The notes under the pieces were generated by a model, which was not told the DNA's origin, made no database searches, and saw only the letters and a list, made by a program, of their open reading frames with translations. From contig CAYSEV010000058.1 of NCBI GenBank assembly GCA_964430295.1, positions 1-6,542 on the forward strand: a DNA stretch of 6,542 nucleotides, in the 5' to 3' direction. Position numbers and translations under genes: made by a program. This document shows, piece by piece, positions 1 through 5,466 of this stretch. This DNA comes from CAYGFH01 sp964430295 (GTDB lineage: Bacteria > Patescibacteriota > Microgenomatia > UBA10105 > UBA927). How positions within the stretch are numbered: the first letter of the stretch is position 1; each line of letters begins with the position of its first letter.

Positions 1-594
1 AATAATTCAACTGATAATACTAAAAAAATCGCATCTTCGTTTCCCGGTGTACTGGTAAAATCAGAAAAGAAAAAAGGCTACGTCTTTGCCGTAAAATCAG
101 GTGTAGAGACGTATGCAACAGCAGATATTATTGCACAGACAGATGCCGACACAGTAGTGAGTTCCACCTGGCTTGAAGCAATTTATACGCATTTTAAGAG
201 CAATCCGTCACTTATTGCTTCTGGCGGCCCTTTTTATTATTCCGATGGGCCTAAACTTCTTCGTAGTGTTGTAAATACACTCAATTTTATCTACCCCAGG
301 GTCTTTAGCTTATATTTATGTGGGATGAACATGGCATACAGAAGAAGTGCATATGATCATGTAGGTGGGTATGACACACGATTTAACTTGCAGGCAGATG
401 GACAACTTGGCATGAAACTGATGAGAAGCGGATATGTCACATTTTATCGCGATCAATATGTATATTCTTCTGCACGAAGATTTTCTACCCTGCCAAGGTT
501 TTTTAAAGATTTTTCCATGCAATTTATAAACTTATTATCCATGGCACTCCGAAATAAACCTGCTTATTTTTCCTACACAGATTATAGGAATTAG
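1..594 (+). CDS. Family 2 glycosyltransferase, 5' end cut off by the window edge
   Basis: The reading frame is open from base 1 and runs 197 codons to a TAG stop. The first visible residues, NNSTDNT, match the loop after the nucleotide-binding strand of GT-A fold family 2 enzymes (VDNNSTDNT), so only about 40 N-terminal residues are missing. DAD at visible residues 48-50 is the metal/sugar-nucleotide DxD motif. GGYD at 122-125 and SARR at 157-160 match the acceptor-side half of the family. Where relatives have an acidic ED pair (EGDD in the downstream gene), this protein has ADGQLG (132-137), so its catalytic base is less obvious. A GTG at 157 is not the start, because conserved sequence precedes it. 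It probably transfers a sugar onto a lipid-linked or surface glycan; donor and acceptor cannot be told. It lies 2 bp upstream of a similar gene, and both share a DGPK segment, suggesting a tandem duplication. The codons look AT-rich. Confidence 0.88.
   Translation, partial: NNSTDNTKKIASSFPGVLVKSEKKKGYVFAVKSGVETYATADIIAQTDADTVVSSTWLEAIYTHFKSNPSLIASGGPFYYSDGPKLLRSVVNTLNFIYPRVFSLYLCGMNMAYRRSAYDHVGGYDTRFNLQADGQLGMKLMRSGYVTFYRDQYVYSSARRFSTLPRFFKDFSMQFINLLSMALRNKPAYFSYTDYRN
586..589 (+). promoter_or_regulatory. Ribosome binding site for the second glycosyltransferase
   Basis: AGGA lies 7 nt before the ATG at 597, inside the last codons of the preceding gene. It supports this ATG as the start and suggests translationally coupled expression of the two glycosyltransferases. 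It is one of only two convincing Shine-Dalgarno sequences in the window. Confidence 0.6.
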
Positions 595-596
595 TA

Positions 597-1343
597 ATGA
601 AAAAGCCCATTCTTTCTGTTATTATTCCCGCTCATAACGAAGCACGATATATAAAAAAATGCTTAGTTTCACTTTTTAATCAATCATTTCAAGAACACTA
701 CGAAGTGATTGTTGTCGATAACAATAGTACGGATGATACAAAGAACATTGCCAGAACTTTTCCTGTACGAGTTGTTTCTGAAATAAGAAAGGGGCCTTGT
801 GTCACGCGAAATACCGGAGCTAAACATGCACGTTCAGACATATTAGTATACGTTGATGCGGATTATGTTGTTCCACATAGCTACCTTCAAAACATATATT
901 CGGATTTCAAAAGCGAGAACAACATAGATATTATAGCCGGCGCTTATTCGTTTTTTGACGGTCCAAAATTCATATATATGCTGACTAAAAATGGGGTCTT
1001 GTTCGGATTGTATTTTCTGATAATCAGATTTTTATTTGGGTTTCAATATCTTACAGGTGGAAATTTTGCAATTCGTAAAAAAACATATTTGGCAATTGGA
1101 GGATTTCGGGAGGATTACACAAGTGTCATGGAAGGTGATGATATCGAATTTGCGATGCGGCTCGCTGCAGCAGGTTATAAAAGTAAATTCAATAAGAACA
1201 TAACGTCATATACGTCTATGCGGCGGTTAAAAAAATATAACGTTAAAGATCAGTTTATGCGTCAGTTCTGGTTTATATATCATGTTCTATCGTATAGATT
1301 TCCAAAATTACGGTATCCGAACGTACAACAAATTCTCAAATAG
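597..1343 (+). CDS. Family 2 glycosyltransferase, complete
   Basis: The 248-residue protein has a full GT-A domain. SVIIPAHNEARYI (7-19) is the first strand and loop. VVDNNSTDDT (39-48) binds the nucleotide. GPCVTRNTGAKHA (66-78) is the usual GxxxxRNxG helix. VDAD (86-89) carries the DxD metal site. TGGNFAIRK (153-161) and EGDDIEFAMRLAAAGY (179-194) form the acceptor side with the likely catalytic acid. SMRR (207-210) lines up with SARR in the preceding gene. A hydrophobic stretch at about 133-150 may touch the membrane; there is no signal peptide. The ATG at 597 starts 2 bp after the previous stop and has AGGA upstream, so the two genes are one operon. It probably acts on a lipid-linked or cell-surface glycan; specificity is not visible. 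The gene ends 6 bp from the convergent mrdA stop. Confidence 0.93.
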   Translation: MKKPILSVIIPAHNEARYIKKCLVSLFNQSFQEHYEVIVVDNNSTDDTKNIARTFPVRVVSEIRKGPCVTRNTGAKHARSDILVYVDADYVVPHSYLQNIYSDFKSENNIDIIAGAYSFFDGPKFIYMLTKNGVLFGLYFLIIRFLFGFQYLTGGNFAIRKKTYLAIGGFREDYTSVMEGDDIEFAMRLAAAGYKSKFNKNITSYTSMRRLKKYNVKDQFMRQFWFIYHVLSYRFPKLRYPNVQQILK

Positions 1344-1349
1344 AAAACG

Positions 1350-3254
1350 CTATCTCCCAAACCACGCTTCCAATATTTTTTTCGCAACCGGTGCAGCCAC
1401 AGAACTTCCCTCGCCAGCACCTTCTACTAGTACTGTTATCGAAATCTCTGGATCACCTGAGATTATATCTTTTTTATTCGATTCAGATGCCGATACTACG
1501 GAGTTGTCTACTGAGTCAGACCGCAGTGGGGCAAATACGGTAAACCAAGCATGCGTATGATTCTGCGGGTCTCCATATTCTGCTGTTCCTGTTTTACAGG
1601 CGACGGGAATTTTGGTTATGGGTTCATTGTTCATGGTCGATAATATTGCAGAGGATGTTGCTTTTTGTTTTTCTGTGAACGATGAACGATGAACTCCAAA
1701 CTCAAATAGTGGCCAGCCAGTGCCTCCAGGTTCGCATGCCTTGCGCATACCCGTTGTTATTAAATCGATGGTATCCGGTTTTTTGACTACAATTTCTTTA
1801 CATCTGGACTGGATCTGCTTTTCACTTGTTGCTTTCTGAATTGTAGGGATACAAACTGCTCCACGATTAGCGACAATATTCGTCCATGTATTTACCTGTA
1901 GTGGTGTGACAAGTAAATATCCTTGTCCAATACTTACATGATACGTATCTCCAACATACCACTCATCATTTCGTTGTTCTTTGTCTAACGGGCTGGAAAA
2001 CCGGTCTTTTTTCCATGCAGGATCCGGCATAAGGCCGCTTGCCTCACCTGAAAGTTCTATACCCAGAGGTTTCCCTATACCAACTTTTCTTGCCCACGAT
2101 GCAAGTTTTGAAATCCCCAACCATTCACCCGCCTTATAGAAAAAAATATCATTGCTTCGCTCAAGCGCTTTTATGATATCCACCAGCCCTTCTGTTTTCC
2201 CATACTGGTTAAAATACCAGTTTGGAAATGAAAATGGGCCAATTCTAAGGACTCCGACATCGTCTACTGTTGTAGATTTAGTAACCGCTCCTTCTTCAAG
2301 TGCTGCCAGAGAGGTAACTAATTTAAATGTAGATCCGGGAGGGTATACCCCTCCTATTGCCCGATCAAACTGTGGTCTGTCCGGATCCTTTATAAGCTTT
2401 GTGTACTCATCTTCAGATAACCCAAATGAAAAATTATTAATGTCGTAGGATGGACTTGAATAGAGTGCTAATATTTCTCCTGAACTAGGACGTGAGACGA
2501 CAATAGCTCCTTTTTCTCCTGCCGGAAACGCAGTTGCCGCAGCTTCCTGTATTTGCGCATCTATAGAAAGGTATACGTCTTGTCCGGGTATTTCTTTATC
2601 TCTTCCAAGTATACGGAGTATTTTTCCTGTTGCATCTACTTCCACCAATTCTTTCCCATCACGACCACGAAGTTTTTCTTCAAAGACTGCTTCTGCGCCC
2701 GTTCTACCTAGCCTGTCACCACGCGTATAGTAACGAAGTTTATAGTATTCATCATTGAGTTCGTTCTCTGATATTTCACCTGTATACCCTACGACATGAC
2801 TCAGCTGTGTCGGATATGTATATTCACGCTTATAATCAACCTCTAAAAATGTTCCTGCAGGCAGACCTTGTTTTGCCAGTGCGTCACCTTCTTCGCGCGA
2901 AATTGCTGTAACACAATCATCTATAGATTGAGCTGAGCATGGTTTTAACAGCCGATAAAATGGGATATTTTCCACCAGTGCTTTTCCTGTCCTGTCACGT
3001 AATATACCTCGGGGAGCATGACGGACAAGCTCGCGAGTACGGTTCCCATTTGCAAGGGTTCTATAATAATGTCCCTGCACAATCGAAAGATCAAACAGCC
3101 TCCAGATAAGGATAAAAAAACCAACGCAAAGGAGTGTCAAAAACAATAACACTCGTCCCATGCCCAACCACCAGGAATCTCCTTCCGGCTCCGAACGCAT
3201 ATACTGCTTTTTTTCGATGATAACGTTATCTGAAAACGCTTTCCCTAGTTTCAT
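1350..3254 (-). CDS. mrdA: Penicillin-binding protein 2 (peptidoglycan DD-transpeptidase)
   Basis: This 634-residue class B penicillin-binding protein cross-links peptidoglycan stem peptides during cell elongation, anchored in the cytoplasmic membrane. A short cytoplasmic tail is followed by one membrane helix (about 34-54). The dimerisation/linker domain follows, with RGILRDRTG (82-90) and LSHVVGYTGEIS (151-162). The transpeptidase domain carries STFK (308-311, catalytic Ser308), SND (367-369) and KTGTAE (554-559), so all three active-site motifs are intact. HAWFTVFAP and GEGSSVAAPVAKKILE close the domain. Two segments look longer than usual: 518-548, just before KTG, which coincides with an inverted heptamer repeat in the DNA, and about 577-600. 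I chose the first ATG (3254) because a promoter sits just upstream. There is no Shine-Dalgarno, which fits a nearly leaderless mRNA. Its usual partners RodA and MreC are not in the window; mreB is two genes upstream on the same strand. Confidence 0.96.
   Translation of the reverse strand: MKLGKAFSDNVIIEKKQYMRSEPEGDSWWLGMGRVLLFLTLLCVGFFILIWRLFDLSIVQGHYYRTLANGNRTRELVRHAPRGILRDRTGKALVENIPFYRLLKPCSAQSIDDCVTAISREEGDALAKQGLPAGTFLEVDYKREYTYPTQLSHVVGYTGEISENELNDEYYKLRYYTRGDRLGRTGAEAVFEEKLRGRDGKELVEVDATGKILRILGRDKEIPGQDVYLSIDAQIQEAAATAFPAGEKGAIVVSRPSSGEILALYSSPSYDINNFSFGLSEDEYTKLIKDPDRPQFDRAIGGVYPPGSTFKLVTSLAALEEGAVTKSTTVDDVGVLRIGPFSFPNWYFNQYGKTEGLVDIIKALERSNDIFFYKAGEWLGISKLASWARKVGIGKPLGIELSGEASGLMPDPAWKKDRFSSPLDKEQRNDEWYVGDTYHVSIGQGYLLVTPLQVNTWTNIVANRGAVCIPTIQKATSEKQIQSRCKEIVVKKPDTIDLITTGMRKACEPGGTGWPLFEFGVHRSSFTEKQKATSSAILSTMNNEPITKIPVACKTGTAEYGDPQNHTHAWFTVFAPLRSDSVDNSVVSASESNKKDIISGDPEISITVLVEGAGEGSSVAAPVAKKILEAWFGR
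1614..1695. repeat. Inverted heptamer-repeat element inside mrdA (copy A)
   Basis: On the + strand, 1621-1634 reads GGTTCAT then TGTTCAT, flanked by degenerate units GGTTATG (1614-1620) and GGTCGAT (1635-1641). After a spacer of about 33 bp come GTGAACG (1675-1681), ATGAACG (1682-1688) and ATGAACT (1689-1695). The two arms are reverse complements: 1621-1634 matches 1682-1695 at 12 of 14 positions, so a long hairpin can form. The same heptamer design occurs at 3909-3974. The element is translated in frame as part of PBP2, roughly residues 520-547. Confidence 0.7.
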
Positions 3255-3263
3255 GTGTGAAGA

Positions 3264-3292
3264 AGTATCGGGGATTATGCCAACCGTGTCAA
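3264..3292 (-). promoter_or_regulatory. Sigma-70-type promoter of mrdA, leaderless spacing
   Basis: On the - strand there is a perfect TTGACA -35 (3292-3287), a 17-bp spacer and a GATACT -10 (3269-3264, 4 of 6 matches). The -10 ends 9 nt before the mrdA ATG, so transcription should start about 3 nt upstream of the start codon. No Shine-Dalgarno is present. This gives mrdA its own promoter inside the mreB-PAP2-mrdA cluster. Confidence 0.6.
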
Positions 3293-3345
3293 GAAATATC
3301 GTTTGTTAATTGTATACATCATCAAACACTTGTGTAGTATATTTT

Positions 3346-3915
3346 CTAGTTCATTAGGAAAAATGAGGACGCAACCATGATTATTGTAGAGTATACAAAT
3401 CCAAGGCACACCTGAAGTGTTGTATGATCTTTGCGGATAACCCTTGCCCATGCAACAAGCGGGATGATAAGTACCAATGGCCACAGCGCTATACCAAACC
3501 ATTGAATTACCATCCCTATAGCTAACATATCTCCCCCAACATGGCCTGATATTTTTGTCCAGGTTGCAGTTATGATGAAAAATCCAACGGTCCATACACT
3601 GTATAGTGTAAGTATAGGCAGTAACACTGGTTCAAAAATCCATACTACAATTGTTGAAAGCGCTAAATACCCCAGAAGATATGTAAACGGTTCTATGCGG
3701 CTTTCGCGCTTATGCATATCCCAATCAAGACCTTTTGCCTTTTTTGCCCAGGCACGATACGCAAGCATAGGAAATGTTAACAGTGCCATCCAAAACAATG
3801 ATTGAGGTACAGATAAACCGGACTTCACGGCACAGAGAATAAAAGAAACCGGTATAAGTAAGGCAGGCTCAAATATTTTAGAAAAAAATGTAGCGATCTT
3901 ATGTAAATAGTTCAT
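3346..3915 (-). CDS. PAP2-superfamily (phosphatidic acid phosphatase type 2-like) membrane protein
   Basis: This is a 189-residue, strongly hydrophobic protein with about six membrane segments (roughly 14-33, 36-54, 77-94, 96-116, 140-157, 165-187). The motif order fits PAP2 lipid phosphatases. The basic segment KRESRIEP (69-76) stands where the KxxxxxxRP motif is expected but does not match it exactly. ISGH (122-125) corresponds to PSGH. R158-x5-H164 corresponds to SRxxxxxH, but Q168 takes the place of the usual Asp. The probable reaction is dephosphorylation of a lipid (pyro)phosphate at the membrane. Undecaprenyl pyrophosphate is an attractive substrate given the mreB and mrdA neighbours, but that is inference. 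The ATG at 3915 lies inside a heptamer repeat unit and has no Shine-Dalgarno. The gene follows mreB by 60 bp on the same strand, probably in one transcript. It could also be a non-catalytic relative, since two of three motifs deviate. Confidence 0.75.
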   Translation of the reverse strand: MNYLHKIATFFSKIFEPALLIPVSFILCAVKSGLSVPQSLFWMALLTFPMLAYRAWAKKAKGLDWDMHKRESRIEPFTYLLGYLALSTIVVWIFEPVLLPILTLYSVWTVGFFIITATWTKISGHVGGDMLAIGMVIQWFGIALWPLVLIIPLVAWARVIRKDHTTLQVCLGFVYSTIIMVASSFFLMN

Positions 3916-3974
3916 AGTTTATTGTTCATCGCAATGCGTCGTTGCCATGAACCATGAACCAGTAACCATGTACA
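3909..3974. repeat. Inverted heptamer-repeat element between mreB and the PAP2-like gene (copy B)
   Basis: On the + strand three units of NGTTCAT type (AGTTCAT 3909-3915, AGTTTAT 3916-3922, TGTTCAT 3923-3929) are followed by a 17-bp spacer. Four units of ATGAACN type then follow (ATGAACC 3947-3953, ATGAACC 3954-3960, AGTAACC 3961-3967, ATGTACA 3968-3974). The arms pair imperfectly; the innermost part, TTCATCGCA against TGCCATGAA, pairs at 8 of 9 positions. The element fills the entire intergenic gap: one end lies 1 bp from the mreB stop and the other supplies the PAP2-like start codon. Confidence 0.7.
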
Positions 3975-3975
3975 C

Positions 3976-5031
3976 TTACATTTTCCTTCCTGCAATTTTT
4001 ACTTTTCGCAGCAGTTCCTCATCATCCAATAATTTACCACATCCTCGAACGACTGCAGTTTGAGGATCTTCTGTTACCCAGACAGGCATCTTAATTTCCT
4101 GTGCAACTAATTTATCTATACCCCGCACGAGTGAACCGCCACCAGCCAGTACGATGCCATGTTCCATAATTGCACCGATTAATTCCGGCGGTGTTTCTTC
4201 TATGGTTTCCGATATGCCCTCTATAATTTCTGAAATAACAGTGGAGAGTGCTTCGCGAATTTCCGCTTCTCCAATTCTTACAGACTTTGGCAATCCTGTT
4301 TCTATATCACGACCGCGTACAACTGTCTGTCTGTCTGATTTTCCCACAGGATATGCGCTTCCGATTGTAATTTTTATATCCTCTGCTGTCTGCTCGCCGA
4401 TAAGAAGCGAGTATTTGAGTCGCATAAAACTCATGATAGTCTCGTTCATTTCATCTCCCGCGGTTCTGATACTTCTGTTTACGACAATCCCGCCGAGTGA
4501 CAATACGGCTATCTCACTGGTACCACCTCCGATATCACAAATGAAGCTTCCATTTGATTCTTCTATAGGCAATCCTGCTCCGATTGCGGCAGCCATTGGC
4601 TCTTCTATAAGATACACTTCACGGGCTCCAGCCATAATGGCAGCCTCCTGTACCGCACGTCGTTCTACTTCCGTAACACCCGAAGGGATACCAACAACCA
4701 CACGAGGTCTTGGCACACTTGGGAAACCTGGACGAACCGGTTGTTTATGAACCAATTGAATATAATAGCGAAGCATCGCTTCAGCAGCATCAAAATCAGA
4801 AATAACACCGTCACGAAGTGGACGTATGGCTTCTATGGTTTGCGGCGTTTTTCCCAACATCCGTTTTGCTTCTCTCCCTATAGCAACAATCTGTTTTGTC
4901 TTTTTATGCCTGGCTACGACCGATGGCTCACGGATAATAATACCTTTACCTTTTACATACACGAGCGTATTTGCTGTTCCAAGATCAATACCTAAGTCAT
5001 GTGAAAGAAGTTTAAAAATGAAGTCGAACAT
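3976..5031 (-). CDS. mreB: Rod shape-determining protein MreB (bacterial actin)
   Basis: The 351-residue protein is the usual MreB length. It polymerises with ATP into membrane-bound filaments that guide the peptidoglycan elongation complex. Actin-fold motifs are all present: phosphate-1 GIDLGTANTLVYV (14-26), GIPSGVTEVERRAV (114-127), the connecting motif YLIEEPMAAAIGAG (140-153), phosphate-2 DIGGGTSEIAV (166-176) and the adenosine motif IVLAGGGSLVRGID (293-306). The N-terminal MFDFIFKLLS is hydrophobic enough to serve as a membrane-touching helix, as in many MreBs. The start fits the family length, and an extended -10 promoter ends 9 nt upstream. There is no Shine-Dalgarno. It is the first gene of the - strand cluster with the PAP2-like gene and mrdA; mreC and mreD do not follow it, unlike the classic mreBCD order. 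Confidence 0.97.
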   Translation of the reverse strand: MFDFIFKLLSHDLGIDLGTANTLVYVKGKGIIIREPSVVARHKKTKQIVAIGREAKRMLGKTPQTIEAIRPLRDGVISDFDAAEAMLRYYIQLVHKQPVRPGFPSVPRPRVVVGIPSGVTEVERRAVQEAAIMAGAREVYLIEEPMAAAIGAGLPIEESNGSFICDIGGGTSEIAVLSLGGIVVNRSIRTAGDEMNETIMSFMRLKYSLLIGEQTAEDIKITIGSAYPVGKSDRQTVVRGRDIETGLPKSVRIGEAEIREALSTVISEIIEGISETIEETPPELIGAIMEHGIVLAGGGSLVRGIDKLVAQEIKMPVWVTEDPQTAVVRGCGKLLDDEELLRKVKIAGRKM

Positions 5032-5040
5032 GATGGGATC

Positions 5041-5049
5041 ATTCTATCA
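5041..5049 (-). promoter_or_regulatory. Extended -10 promoter of mreB, leaderless spacing
   Basis: On the - strand TGATAGAAT is an extended -10 (TGn plus TAGAAT, 5 of 6 matches to TATAAT). No good -35 is seen at spacings of 16-18 bp. The hexamer ends 9 nt before the mreB ATG, placing the expected transcript start about 3 nt upstream of it. Confidence 0.55.
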
Positions 5050-5086
5050 CAGAGAAAGATTTCGTGATGTATGGTCTCTGATGCAG

Positions 5087-5115
5087 TTGACAGTAAGTAA
5101 GCGAAGCATTATACA
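5087..5115 (+). promoter_or_regulatory. Sigma-70-type promoter of the 80-aa gene, leaderless spacing
   Basis: There is a perfect TTGACA -35 (5087-5092), a 17-bp spacer and TATACA (5110-5115, 4 of 6 matches). The -10 ends 9 nt before the ATG at 5125, as for mreB and mrdA, and no Shine-Dalgarno is present. The promoter is divergent from that of mreB within a 93-bp gap, so the two may share regulation. Confidence 0.65.
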
Positions 5116-5124
5116 GAACCTGCT

Positions 5125-5367
5125 ATGGGAAAAGAAGCAACACCAAAACCCAAGCCACAACCAACAGCATGGGAGATAGAACAGGCACGTCAGCATGCGA
5201 TGAATAATCTATCAAACGAACCTGACGAACGTGAAGATGAAATTGCAAATATTAATGAGGCCGTGAAACAGGCAATTAAACCACCTCCACCTGAAAAACC
5301 TAAACCACACAAAAGCACAAGACAAGCAGAAATAGATAAACAATTGGAAGAATGGTCACCGTGGTGA
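5125..5367 (+). CDS. Small Pro/Lys-rich hypothetical protein
   Basis: I do not recognise this 80-residue protein. It has 12 prolines and no Cys, Phe or Tyr. A Lys-Pro repeat tract (KPKPQP, 8-13) leads into a charged, probably helical centre (about 15-51, with DEREDE at 34-39). A second Pro/Lys tract (IKPPPPEKPKP, 51-61) and a short charged tail ending WSPW follow. There is no signal peptide or membrane segment, so it is probably cytosolic; such tracts often make flexible or protein-binding arms. Evidence that it is real: a well-formed promoter with exactly the spacing used by mreB and mrdA, a terminator-like inverted repeat downstream, and a composition unlike random translation. It is divergently transcribed from mreB, so a role in the cell envelope or division is possible but not shown. 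Confidence 0.68.
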   Translation: MGKEATPKPKPQPTAWEIEQARQHAMNNLSNEPDEREDEIANINEAVKQAIKPPPPEKPKPHKSTRQAEIDKQLEEWSPW

Positions 5368-5381
5368 CTTTAGAAATGTAA

Positions 5382-5466
5382 ATAAAACTTCCGATGGAAC
5401 CAACTCTTTTTTGTGCATGCGCACGCAATCGAGTCGGTCCCATCGGGTCCGCAAGTTTTATTTTTT
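5382..5466. terminator. Bidirectional terminator-like inverted repeat between convergent genes
   Basis: ATAAAACTT (5382-5390) is the exact reverse complement of AAGTTTTAT (5453-5461). Just inside, CCGATGGAACC (5391-5401) pairs with GGTCCCATCGG (5436-5446) at 10 of 11 positions. Read on the + strand the stem is followed by a T tract (5456-5466, broken by one A). Read on the - strand it is followed by AAGTTTTATTTA. It can therefore end transcripts from both the 80-aa gene and the convergent membrane gene, whose stop codon lies within the outer arm. The 34-nt loop contains GTGC/GCAC, and 5436-5450 can form its own short GC-rich hairpin, so the fold is more elaborate than a simple terminator. Confidence 0.65.
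5448..5459 (+). repeat. Left copy of a 12-bp inverted repeat flanking the membrane-protein gene
   Basis: TCCGCAAGTTTT here is the exact reverse complement of AAAACTTGCGGA at 6411-6422. This copy overlaps the last codon of the membrane gene and the terminator stem. One exact 12-bp pair is within what chance allows in 6.5 kb, so a functional meaning is uncertain. Confidence 0.4.

Noticed and set aside
1282..1560. 92-codon + strand frame across the glycosyltransferase/mrdA junction
   Set aside because: It starts inside the glycosyltransferase in another frame and continues antisense to mrdA; no independent signals.
3275..3595. 106-codon open frame on the - strand
   Set aside because: It overlaps the PAP2-like gene in another frame and runs through the mrdA promoter region. 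Its Cys/Tyr/Trp-rich product looks like random translation.
3909..3974. CRISPR array or simple microsatellite explanation for the heptamer repeats
   Set aside because: Units are 7 bp with no spacers between them and switch orientation across a central spacer. That fits neither a CRISPR array nor a one-direction tandem repeat.
4154..4750. 198-codon open frame on the + strand opposite mreB
   Set aside because: It is the antisense of a strongly conserved mreB, its product resembles no family, and it has no promoter or ribosome binding site. It is a reading-frame shadow.
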